Shown: in pieces, positions 55,130-64,000 of the stretch | Layout of the letters: each line of letters opens with the position of its first letter | Position numbering within the stretch: the first letter of the stretch is position 1 | Assembly (NCBI GenBank): GCA_036873135.1 | Contig: JAPTYO010000008.1 | Span: 22,855,001-22,919,000, forward strand | Direction of reading: 5' to 3' | DNA from: Clarkia xantiana subsp. parviflora | Lineage: Eukaryota; Streptophyta; Magnoliopsida; Myrtales; Onagraceae | Length of the DNA: 64,000 nt | The notes under the pieces: model-generated | Databases searched by the model: none | Told to the model about the DNA's origin: nothing | The model's input: the letters and a program-made list of their open reading frames with translations, nothing else | Made by a program: the position numbers and the translations under genes

Positions 55130-56130
55130 TTATGGGGTACAAAGACCTAAAATTTAAACAGCTTTAAATTTTTTTACAGAATGTTAATTCTAGTATAAAA
55201 TGATTAAATTTCGAGTTTCGTTGTATTTGGAGTTGTAGATAATCGACAATCTTCCGTCAAAGTTCAAACAGTAATCGACGTTAAAAACGTAACTTTGGAC
55301 AAATTCGTATAAATTCTACCGAACTCTAAATTCGACGTCGTTTATACCATTAGGTTTCTTTGAAAACTCAGAATTCATAGTAAAATTTTCTTATTTTTTT
55401 TAAAGAAGTACCAAAAAATGAAATTTGGTCAAATTAGAGAATCTTAGATTAAATTTCATTTTTAAGTACATCTTTAAAAAAATAAGAACATTTTACTATG
55501 AATTGTGAGTTTGTAAAGAAACCGAATTTGGAGTCCGGTAGAATTTATACGAATTTTTCCAATGTTACGTTTTTAACATTGATTACTGTTTGAACTTTGA
55601 CGGAAGGTTACTGATTATCTATGATTCCAAATGCAACGAAACTTGAAACTTAATCATTTTATATTGTAATTAACATTCTGTAATTTTTTTTTTTTTTGGA
55701 GTAGTTCAAATTTTGAGGTTTTCGAAGTAAAACTAAGAATTCAGTTTCTTTACAAACTCATAATTCATAGTAAAATGTTCTTATTTTTTTTAAAGATGTA
55801 CTTAAAAATAAAATTTGACCTAAGACGCTCTACTTTGGCCAAATTTCATTTTTTTGGTACATCTTTAAAAAAATAAGAAAATTGTACCATGAATTCTGAG
55901 TTTGTAAAGAAACCCAATGGCATAAACGGCGTAGAATTTAGAGTCTGGTAGAATTTATACGAATTTGTCCAAATACGTTTTTAAAGTTGATTACTGTTTG
56001 AATTTTGATGAAAAATTGCCAATTATCTACAACTCCAAATATAACGAAACTCGAAATTTAATCATTTTATACTATAATTAACATTCTTTATTTTTTTTTA
56101 AAGCAGATTGAAATTTAGGGCTTTGTACCC
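55130..56130. repeat. Core of the palindrome: alternating inverted copies
   Basis: A block containing ggttt ctt..aactca-aattcatag and ttcttattttttttaaag occurs forward (55130-55430), inverted (55440-55690), forward in part (55735-55830) and inverted (55840-56130). This order suggests repeated inverted duplication. No coding. Confidence 0.7.
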
Positions 56131-56260
56131 CATAATGCTTTATATTTATAAAGAAACAAAAAACATATAACTTACGTTACATCAAGGGAAAATAATATTT
56201 TCCCTTGACCAAGATTTGACATCTCAGGGAAGGAAAAATAATTTTTCCCTTGGCTGAGAT

Positions 56261-57149
56261 TAGGGATGTCAACGGGGCGGGTCGGGGCAGGTCGGGGCGG
56301 GTATCGCCATACCCGGACCCGACCCGCGGGTCAAAATGCTCGACCCATGCCCGCCCCGTACATATAGCGGGGCGGGTCTTAAGGGTAAAAATATCCCGCG
56401 GGGCGACCCGCGAGTACCCGCCCCGCCCCGCGACTTCATAGTTCATATCAAGTTTAGAGTTTTTTTTTTTTCTTTTGGTCAAGAAGTTCAGAGTTCAAAC
56501 AAGCAAATTACCTTGCTTAGCTATGTCTGTAGAGTCTTCTGTTGAATAACTAGGCGACTGACGACGGGACGAGGTGGGCGGTGGTTTCCGATGGAAGCGT
56601 AGGTCACCTGGTCGCTGCAATGAGAAAGATGGCGACTGAAGCGGGTATTCGGACTGGTGGTCGGGGATGGAATCGGTGGTCGGCTGGTCGCGGCTAACGA
56701 TGGAAGCGGTGGTCGGCTGGACGTGCTGGTCGGCTAGGCGTGGACGCGTGGTGGTCGGCTAAGCTAGGCGTGGACGCGTGGTGGTTCTGAAGCGTGGGTG
56801 AATGATTGAGATATGGCGGCGTGATTCCTGTTTCTAGTTTGACCTAGGCATCGAGTGAAAGCTGAGGACGTTTAAGTATTAGGTAACTTTTTTTATTTGT
56901 AGTTTAGTCCTTCTGGTTCTACATTTATTTTATATGAACCATATTATATTTAAAAAGAACTAACAGAACATATGTGCTGCGGGGCGGGGCGGGTCTTCGG
57001 GGCCCCGCGACCCTAGACCCGGACCCGCCCCGCCCCGTGGGTATCTAGACCCGGACCCGTCCCACGGGCCGCGGATCGGCGGGTCAGCGGGTCAAAACGG
57101 GGCGGGGCCCCGCGGGTCAACGGGTACCCGTGACCCGTTGACACCCCTA
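56261..57149. mobile_element. GC-rich non-autonomous hAT element with intact TSD
   Basis: 889 bp. Inverted ends TAGGGATGTCAACGGG and (minus strand) TAGGGGTGTCAACGGG differ at one base. The 8-bp TSD GCTGAGAT at 56253-56260 and 57150-57157 is perfect. The ends are GGGGCGGG-rich; the middle has a region (56540-56850) with ggtcggctgg and gtggacgcgtgg repeats. No transposase. The 8-bp TSD supports hAT. Confidence 0.9.
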
Positions 57150-57532
57150 GCTGAGATGACATCTCGGAGAAGGGATAATAATCTTTTTCCTTGGCCGAGA
57201 TGACATCTTGGGGAAAGGAAAATATTATTTTCCCCTGACTGAGATGTAAGATCTCGGTTTTATTTTTTATATTGTTGACCGAGATTTATGGTTTGGGCCG
57301 AAGAAGCAATGTCACTCGATCATTATCAAACTGACTGCAATCTTTTTCTGTCCCTTCTATTTCATCTGAAGCTGGCTTTGAGGAAGATTAGAAAGCTGCA
57401 GGTACTATGGATCCTCTGACTCCTCTCGGCTTGGCTTAGATTTGTAATTAATTGTCCATGTAGCTTATATTTGTATATGATTGTTCGCCTAGGTTTATAT
57501 CTGTGAAAAACTCCATAGGTAGACTTAAACCG

Positions 57533-58187
57533 AATAATTTTTATGTTGTTGTCACCTACCTTCAAACTTCAACCGACTCAAAAGTTAGCTCCACTTCCAC
57601 AGTGTCCACACTTCAAACTATTAATTATATTTTATTATTATTTTTAGATAGATAAAACATATTTATAAATGGTAATGGAAAGTTATGGTAAACCGCGGTT
57701 GGAATTGTTTTTATATAATAATACCATTTATTTCTAGAACATGCCTTTCACCCGAACTGATCAATTTGTATGCCTATCCCCTGTCCAATCCTTATTGCAA
57801 ACGCTCTTCAGTAATATTATCACTCGCTGTCTCCAAACCCAACTTTTACATTATCTACTCGTAACCATTGTTAGTCATTCTCTTGTTTATGAATAACACA
57901 TTAGACTCCAATTTCATCTATGCTGCAACTGTCACATGCTTGGATTTTTGAAGCATTCTGTGGGATTGCATGAGCCGCATAATCCATCTTCTCCGAGATT
58001 GGATTAATTGTCTCTTATTTTCAATGATCTCAATAGCCCATACTCACTCTGTATATACAGACAAATGGATGGTGCCTCTCCATCCAGAACAAACAGTCAT
58101 TAGGAGGAGGTCTTACTCCATAGAAACAGCTTCATTCGTTATTATTAGGGAAGCAACATCAATTCTTAAACTAGCAAACGTCCCAAA
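57533..58187. other. Intergenic DNA
   Basis: A reading frame from 57970 (MSRIIHLLRDWINCLLFSM) runs into the MITE at 58188. No domain is recognised and the context gives no support, so it is not called a gene. Confidence 0.5.
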
Positions 58188-58459
58188 CACTACAAAAAAT
58201 CTAGTCATTTGTGACGAATTTATTTATGAGAAACATATAACTTTATTTGATGAAAATCTCTTATAAATCAATATTCAAAAAAATTCTAAAGGAATGACTC
58301 CTTACAAAATGCTTGACTAGAAACTTTTGTGAAAAATCCCTTACAAATTTTGAGTTTTGTAAGGAATTTCCCTCAAAATATAATAAATCCCTTAAATTTT
58401 TTTGAGAGGTTGCTTCCATTGAAAAAATGTCGTCACAAATTGTCAATTTTCTTATAGTG
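58188..58459. mobile_element. CACTA-type MITE
   Basis: 272 bp, ends CACTACAAAAAATCTAG and (minus strand) CACTATAAGAAAATTG, both followed by atttgtgacga-like words. The 3-bp TSD AAA is seen on both sides. Repeated words like cccttacaaa inside. Non-coding. Confidence 0.75.
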
Positions 58460-58490
58460 AAAACATGTACCTCCCCTTAGCTAATGATAC

Positions 58491-59037
58491 TAGGGTGAAA
58501 CCTGCCGGTCGGATCGGTATTTTACTTGTTTCTTTCAGTTAACTATATTTTCGGTCCAAATTTTTTCATTACAACCGACCAAAAGACCGTGTTAGGAAAA
58601 TAAACTGTCCATTTGTAGTACGGTTTTCAATCTGATCTTCTAGTCTGAACCGAAAATTCAAAAATACCAATTAACATTTAAATGCTCATAATTTCTATAG
58701 ACTATAATATTAAACAGAAAAGATGAATAACATCCATTAATACAATTAAATAACATACTAAATAAAAGTAGAAAGAACAGCTGTGACTATTTTACAATTT
58801 ACATTTTAATTAGTTATATTAATTAATATGAACTAATATAATATATATTGTATATATAATTAACATAATGGTCGGTTTGGTCTCAGAGACCTCAAAACTT
58901 AAAAATTAAACTGGTCCAAAAACCGAACTAAAGTAGAAAATTACTTTAAAAACCGGATGAAACATTGTTGGTTCAGTCTTTTCGGTTTGGAATGGATCGG
59001 TTTCCACCGATGTTTCGGGATTTTACATTCACCCGTA
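58491..59037. mobile_element. hAT-type MITE
   Basis: The left end TAGGGTGAAACC and the right end (minus strand) TACGGGTGAATGTAAAATCC are imperfect inverted repeats. Flanks AATGATAC and GATGATAC give an 8-bp TSD with one mismatch. The subterminal parts are rich in cggtt/ccgaa words. Non-coding. Confidence 0.6.
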
Positions 59038-59282
59038 GATGATACCACATTCAACTAGAAAACTGGTCGTATGCCAATAGGCATCATCCCATATACATAT
59101 AGGTAAGGGTATCTGATTCTGCACGAACTGGGAAATGGAAATTTATACAGGATTGAAACTATGAACTTAGATTAGTGATTGAACTATGGTTTGGTTCCTT
59201 TTGTATAGTCATAATAGTTCTGGAAGTAGCCATCGATTGGCTCCAATACTAAAAACAAAAACATATGGTAGGTGCTGACTGA

Positions 59283-59343
59283 TGTAGCTAGCTAGCTAGT
59301 TGGATGTACTAATCATGATTAATACATCCAACTTGCTAGCTAC
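59283..59343. repeat. Short hairpin-forming inverted repeat
   Basis: gtagctagc...agttggatgta pairs with tacatccaact..gctagctac around a centre of ctaatcatgattaa. About 24 paired bases. Could be a tiny MITE. Confidence 0.7.
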
Positions 59344-60229
59344 GTCCGTTTTAATGGCGGTCGAGTTTCCACACACATCTTTCACATATCATGAGTTTCA
59401 CCTAAAACAAGAATGTCATTTGATTGAATCACGTTACTAATTAAGCATAGTTAACTATCCCGATAACAAATTGTAATTTTTAAGACGTGCTACACAAGGT
59501 AACGAGTTTATAATGAGGGTTATGACTCAAAATATGAACAAGAGAGACCGAACATTACGTAGCAAAATTGATATATAATTTTCAGGACTAGCCAATTCAT
59601 TTTCTTGAGCAAAAAAAATGTAAAAAATAAAATAACCCTCACCTATTAAATTCGTTCCATTGGCGCACACGTCTATGAACAAGAACTTTTTACTGTCATT
59701 CGATAGTTAACTTATGATTTGTAACGTGAAGAGCTACATAGTAGACTATGACATTTTGATTTGTTTCAAATTCAGGTCTTAAAGTTTGGACAAATTAATT
59801 AAAATATGTCTTAAATATTTTATTATTATTATTATGAATAATGGAATAGAGAACTCTTTTTTGTTTGATTATTATATTATTAGTGGATGTCCCTTCTTTT
59901 CACGTGGTCACAAGTTGTGGTCCAAAGAACAAATCAAATTGTGTGGTGTGGGGCTTAATTATTTGAGAAGAATCAATAAGAGGCAAAAAGTAAAGTTAGC
60001 TAAAGCAAGTAGAAAGTTGCGAAGAATCTCCCTTATTTGCTAACGTCCACTTGGCTCCCTAGCTAATAGAGATAGAATAGCTGGGGAGTAGGGATGGGCA
60101 CTGGACCGGTCCGACCTGGTTTAAACGATCCGGTTCGGATCAGATTAGATATGTAGTAATATTATTATAAGAAAATTTGGACCGTTTCTGGGCCGGTTCC
60201 GGAAACCTAAAAACATTGATATATATATT
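59344..60229. other. Intergenic DNA
   Basis: No gene is supported. A GC-richer patch at 60090-60205 (ggaccggtccgacc, ggccggttcc) looks like a fragment of a hAT-type MITE but has no pairable ends. Confidence 0.45.
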
Positions 60230-60789
60230 CACTACAAGAAATTCTTCAATTTGTGAGGGTCAATTTTTTTGAGGGATTTTCAAAAATCCCTCAAAAAAAT
60301 CGTCTTGTGAGGGATTTTGTAAGAGACACCTTCTAGCAAATAGCCCCGCCAGAAAAAATGCTGTTTTATAGGGAAATCCCTTACAAACGTTTGTGAGGGA
60401 TTTCCCTTGAAAAATCCATATCAAACATTCTAAAAATCAAATCCCTTAAAAAATATTTAGAGAATTTTTTAGTGTTTTCAGTAACAAAATTGCCAAGGGA
60501 TTTTCTAAGGAAAGATATTTAAGGGTTTTTTGAGAGAATTTTCAGGGTTTTTTACTAAGGGTTTTGTGAGTAATCATATTCTAAGGAATTTGTGAGGGAA
60601 TTTTTGAGGAATTATTATAATATATATTACTAAGGGATTTTTTAGGGATGGTGTTTAAGGGTTTTTGAGAGAATTTTAAGGGTTTGTTGTTTTTGTGAGG
60701 AATTATATTCTAAGGAATTTGTGAGAAATTATTATAATATATATTAATATAATACATATATATATATTTTAAATTAATATTAATAACAC

Positions 60790-61610
60790 AAATATCTAAA
60801 GCAACTAATTAATATAATATCAATCTTGAAAGATTACATAGTCAAGTGAAACGATAACATACAACCAAAATATTAAATACCAAAATCTCTAACTAACATT
60901 GTTCAAGTATTTGCAAATAACACTATTAAAATAACATAATTCTTGCTCAAAATCATACCACATTTCTAGAATTCTCCAACTTGCTCAAAATCCCATTCCT
61001 CATACCACCATTCCAATCATTCTAGAATCATACTGCACAAAGAAAATCAGTGCAAAATCAATTCATTAAGAACTTCATGTTTACACTCTCAATAGTGCAG
61101 TTAACACACAACTATATAGATCAATTTAAATTTTAGTTACTCCATGAATACAGCCACAAATCAATATATACTCAAAGCTATGTGAAACTAGCAAAGCATA
61201 TTCTAAAACCTGAGAATGGATTTTAGAGATTATATGTGTTCTGAAAAATCTAAACTACGACTAATAATATTTACCACCCTTCAAGCCACATAGAGTTCTT
61301 TCCTAGTACAACAACTCAACAATAACAATGGTTATAGCAAATGAATCACATCTAACCAACCAAAGACAATGAGAAAATGCAGAAAGTGCAAAGAGAGATC
61401 ACAGATGTACCTATTCATTTTGAATGAGCAATGAGCTAGCTGCTTAAAGACCTCCTGGAAAAGTATTCTGCACTAGATCATCATCAAATAAAAAAACCAG
61501 CTTATTGAGTATGTGGATTAAGAAAACACTGCTTACATAACCTTAATCAAGTCACTTTCACAATATACTTTACATATTGGTCCATTGTGGTTCCATTCTA
61601 CACTACTTAC
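60790..61610. other. Non-coding part of the right-edge mosaic
   Basis: AT-rich, no recognisable exon. It lies downstream of the captured exons on the minus strand and could contain a 3' untranslated region. Confidence 0.4.
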
Positions 61611-61697
61611 CATGTGTGGTAAAACTTGATCACTAGTATCCCCGAGCCCGAGCTGATCATGCTCTCCCCAACCCAAGTCTTCACACATCCATACTCT
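61611..61697 (-). pseudogene. RCC1-repeat exon, second fragment
   Basis: The minus-strand exon reads RVWMCEDLGWGEHDQLGLGD then TSDQVLPHM, a clear RCC1 blade (W-G-x-x-x-x-G-Q-L-G-L-G-D pattern with G to D in one place). The acceptor TATTTAG and donor ATG|GTAAGTAG flank 87 bp. It lies downstream of the NOP2 exons, whereas the other RCC1 exon is upstream of them. Not a complete gene. Confidence 0.75.
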
Positions 61698-61787
61698 CTA
61701 AATATTTATCAATTCATTGACAATGAATGAAATGAAGCAGTATGATAACTCATCTGATCCATATTTATCAAAGCTTAGTTTGTTTAC

Positions 61788-62417
61788 CTGATTTTTGCTA
61801 TTTCCTCTCTTGGAGGGAACTTCCTCTTTACCCACTTCTTTTCTCCTTCTTACCACCAGACAGGCTCTATTTCCTTGCGCTTAACACCACCGCCATTCTT
61901 AAGGGCATCATTGTCTAACTTCACTTTTTCTGTCCCATTTTGATGTGGTTTCTCTTCAACCTTCTCCTATTCTTCTTCATCATTGTCCTCTCTAGAAAGT
62001 TCCTCATCCACTGCTTCTGATGTAGCAGAAGCTGTGGGTTTTTGCTTCACGTTGCTCATTTTCTTTAACTGCAATTCAAGACCAACAAAAATTAACAAAA
62101 TGGGGAATATTTATGAATAGTAGAGGGAGTATCACAAAAATTAAAGAACCTTGGCAACAAAAAATCCATCCATATTATGCACATGATGGTAGAAGCGCCT
62201 TGTCTTCTCTAGGGATGGATGAAATCGGTGTTTCCTAAATCGAGTAAACCTGAGGTGAAGTGATATTTCAGAATCACTATATATACAGATAAAGATTACA
62301 ATCAGATTAACTTGGATTGCAGATCGAACGTACCCGGGACGTACAAAATCAAGTCCACATGGCGCAAGCTTGACATCTCTCTTCTTGAGAGCATAGTCAA
62401 TTACTGCTTCATTCTGC
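61788..62417 (-). pseudogene. NOP2: NOP2-type rRNA cytosine methyltransferase, C-terminal exons
   Basis: Three minus-strand exons. 62417-62334: [20 protein letters not shown] then LDF. 62249-62150: [20 protein letters not shown] then NMDGFFVAK. 62068-61788: LKKMSNVKQKPTASA, an acidic tail, KEIEPVWW and KKWVKRKFPPREE. These match the C-terminal end of the NOP2/NSUN1 family, nucleolar SAM-dependent enzymes that make 5-methylcytosine in large-subunit rRNA. Introns are intact (CCCGG|GTACG, CCTCAG|GTTT, GCCAAG|GTTC, TTGCAG|TTAAAG). The last exon has TAG after DNDEEE (probably from CAG) and another stop after EPVWW. The catalytic domain with the active-site cysteines is absent, so this is a captured fragment. 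Confidence 0.88.
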
Positions 62418-62564
62418 AACATGTGATCTTTTAGTTGAGCAACTGATATATGAAGCTATGTAGAATAACATCTCCACCCTCCGATCCATCATAGCACAAT
62501 ATGAAAACAAACCAATAACATAGTACACTTGTTTTTATTTTCGTGACAAGTAGCAGCAAAGAAC

Positions 62565-62690
62565 CTGTCAAAATTACAGCATGATTCCATCCGAGAGCTA
62601 CTTGTTTAATCTTGAAAGATGAATCCAGATGGCGAGGAAAATGAGTGTCTGGAGTGCCTTGGGACAGACAATAACGAACCATTACTAGAG
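62565..62690 (-). pseudogene. RCC1-repeat exon, first fragment
   Basis: The minus strand reads GTPDTHFPRHLDSSFKIKQV then ALGWNHAVILT, a typical RCC1 blade end (VALGWNHAVILT), up to a splice donor TTGACAG|GTTC. RCC1-repeat proteins form seven-bladed propellers, as in guanine exchange factors and UVR8. The next blade appears at 61611-61697 with the NOP2 exons in between, as if the NOP2 piece entered an RCC1 intron. The upstream limit is uncertain. Confidence 0.75.
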
Positions 62691-62938
62691 CTCAAAAACC
62701 AATGTCATAGCACATTAGGGGTTATACTAGCGTTTGACTTCAGAACACATTAAAACCTAGAAATCACCACAGATCGAATATATACAATATGAAAATTATG
62801 GTTGAATTGAGTATTTAGAGCGTGCCAGTATTCAGAACATGTGAATATCTGCATCAGGAATCAGGACATAGAAACCAACAACTGCTGAGCATAGCAAATA
62901 CACCTAGAGACATAGAAAAGATCAATGAAACGTTCTAC

Positions 62939-63238
62939 CTTTTTATCATTTACATCTGAACCGAGGGAAATTGTTGGTTCTGTGATGAAATTGACAATAA
63001 TAGCATCAGACCCGCGACAAATCCCTTAAAAAGTGAAATCAAATGATTAGTTTCTATAAGGTCTGAAAATACTTAAAAAAAACTCGATTCAAACTAGAAA
63101 TACAGATTAATTCAATGCCATTGAAATCTTCATAGTAGAACCTTCGTACTAGAATGGCAAGTCGGTTTCACAATATTACCTGTAAAAGCCCGAGCGTCTT
63201 CAAATTGGGAGCATGACTGAGAACAACGAACAATGCAC
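62939..63238 (-). pseudogene. ZTP29: ZTP29-like zinc transporter fragment
   Basis: Exon 63238-63180 reads GALFVVLSHAPNLKTLGLLQ, a strong match in pattern to the second exon of plant ZTP29-type ZIP transporters. After the donor CAG|GTAATA the next exon (63024-62939) starts GFVAGLML and then, in another frame, reads VNFITEPTISLGSDVNDKK. That resembles the loop after the next membrane helices, so an internal deletion joined two exons out of frame. The intact protein is a membrane zinc transporter of about 275 residues; this piece is non-functional. Confidence 0.72.
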
Positions 63239-63618
63239 CTGTTGCACAAGTGTTAGAACAACAACAAGATAGATAGCGCAATCATCAATACAGTATAGAG
63301 AAGTCTGAATCTTAAATCACAAGAAACTTTGGTTTTCTTTGATGAAAATGAAAGTCAGAACCGATATCATCATCATTTTAAAATCACAACCAATTACATT
63401 GCAGAGTCGAACGTCTAATGAACATGGACTAGAAACGGCGAGAATCGAAAAGCAATTTTTCAGAAGAAATATGCAATTACATCATATCTAGGTCATGTAG
63501 AAGCACTCAATAACATTCGATGTACAATATGTTTTGCAAGTTACGGAACCAATATTCACGCAAAACCTAGCCCCTAAAACTGAATCAACAACGCTATGAT
63601 AGGTAGCACAAGCCTTAC

Positions 63619-63760
63619 CGCAATCGGAAGCTTCCGAGAAGTAATCATCAGCTTCTGGATTTACCGATCTAGCACAGACGACTGTTGAACGAGCTTCTCG
63701 AAGATGATGTTGATTAAGCCAGAGCTCTCTACCCCTGCGGATTTCTTCTCGTCTATTTAT
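63619..63760 (-). pseudogene. Possible first exon upstream of the ZTP29 fragment
   Basis: The minus strand reads NPEADDYFSEASDC up to the donor ATTGCG|GTAAGG. Splicing to 63238 keeps the frame into GALFVVL. This sequence is not the normal ZTP29 start, so it may come from a fourth source. The 5' limit is unclear. A TATA-like cacataaataga lies near 63750-63765 (minus strand). Confidence 0.35.
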
Positions 63761-64000
63761 GTGCTATATGGATCAACGACGAGCGGAGGTGGAGTGGCTG
63801 CCGTTGATGGTCAGAGCAGGCGGCTGACGGGCGGAGATGGAGTGGGCGGGCAGGTGACGACGGGCTATGTGGTGCCTATTAGCCCCTCTCTCGACTTTTA
63901 AAGTTCTGCTTTAAAACTTTCATTCTCTAACTCTCTATGGCGAATTCGCTGTGAAGAGTAGTTTTATTCTAGGACAAAAGAGACGACGAGTATTATTAAG
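63761..64000. other. Right-edge GC-richer sequence
   Basis: No gene supported. On the minus strand it could be promoter or 5' untranslated sequence of the chimeric exons; the plus-strand ORF at 63704-63901 has no recognised domain. Confidence 0.35.

Larger units (their letters stand above)
52611..57532. repeat. Very long imperfect palindrome with nested insertions
   Basis: The left arm (from 52611, words such as caatcatatacaaatataag and aattacaaatctaagcc) pairs with the right arm ending at 57532. Inner matching blocks include the gagatgtca / agggaaaata repeats at 54910-55070, which pair with 56170-56260 and 57150-57250, and the blocks around 55130-56130. Three elements interrupt the arms: MULE-type MITE 52748-53514, Harbinger 53541-54906 and hAT 56261-57149. 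Without them the palindrome would be under 2 kb. It is non-coding, and a transcript could fold into a long hairpin. Confidence 0.75.
60230..64000 (-). mobile_element. CACTA-type element or mosaic with captured gene fragments
   Basis: The left end reads CACTACAAGAAATTCTTC followed by repeated subterminal words gtgagggattt (60250-60740), as in CACTA elements and in the MITE at 58188. Further in, the minus strand carries exons of at least three unrelated host genes with GT-AG introns. The other terminus is not in the window, so it is unproved that the exons lie in the same element as the terminus. A Helitron or a serial rearrangement is an alternative. Confidence 0.5.

Noticed and set aside
57970..58266. 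98-codon plus-strand ORF
   Set aside because: It extends into a CACTA-type MITE and has no recognised domain.
59786..60043. 85-codon plus-strand ORF
   Set aside because: AT-rich, low complexity start, no domain, no nearby promoter or exon signal.
62431..62690. Intact RCC1 or UVR8 gene
   Set aside because: Only single blades are present, separated by NOP2 exons; an RCC1 protein needs about seven.

Overview
This window is nuclear DNA of a flowering plant, most likely a eudicot. Evidence: initiator-tRNA-Met binding sites next to Ty1/copia LTRs, Tat-like Ty3/gypsy polyproteins, plant-type hAT, MULE, PIF/Harbinger, CACTA and Helitron ends, GT-AG introns of 70-100 bp, and fragments of plant housekeeping genes. 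No intact host gene, tRNA or rRNA gene was found. Almost everything that can be recognised is a transposable element or a piece of one. The species cannot be named from the sequence.

Layout. (1) 1-7.5 kb: relic of a minus-strand Ty3/gypsy element, with gag/protease pieces on the minus strand and a long extra gene on the plus strand. (2) 7.5-11.4 kb: AT-rich DNA with a GC-rich hAT-type element. (3) 11.4-46.4 kb: a nest of retrotransposons. A minus-strand copia element (here copia-2, 12.1-15.9 kb plus 43.1-46.4 kb) was split by a plus-strand relative (copia-1, 15914-43092, TSD CTTAC). Copia-1 was then invaded by two gypsy elements of one family: A (minus, 20668-29338, TSD CTCAG) and B (plus, 32606-42145, TSD GTGGC). 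A palindromic MULE-type MITE (9-bp TSD) sits in the copia-1 leader, and a 796-bp Helitron sits in the copia-2 leader. The uninterrupted copia-1 leader shows the empty Helitron site. (4) 46.4-49.4 kb: the 5' half of another minus-strand gypsy element (gypsy-3), cut by the copia-2 LTR. (5) 52.6-57.5 kb: a very long imperfect palindrome whose arms carry a MULE-type MITE, a PIF/Harbinger element with a transposase remnant, and an 889-bp hAT element with a perfect 8-bp TSD. (6) 58.2-59.0 kb: a small CACTA-type MITE and a hAT-type MITE. (7) 60.2 kb to the right edge: a CACTA-type terminus followed by a minus-strand mosaic of host-gene exons (ZTP29-like zinc transporter, RCC1-repeat protein, NOP2 rRNA methyltransferase) with their introns.

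How the parts relate. Gypsy A keeps a gag-like ORF but no polymerase. Gypsy B keeps protease, RNase H and integrase, but lacks gag and the RT segment containing the YVDD box. Both therefore need help in trans. Three gypsy elements (the 5'-most relic, A and B) carry a separate gene antisense to pol near the 3' LTR. Its splice sites fall at matching places, and in A and B an array of TTGAC (W-box-like) repeats lies upstream of it. This spliced antisense gene and the multi-gene exon mosaic at the right edge are the most unusual content. All boundaries, splice sites and family names come from reading the sequence by eye.
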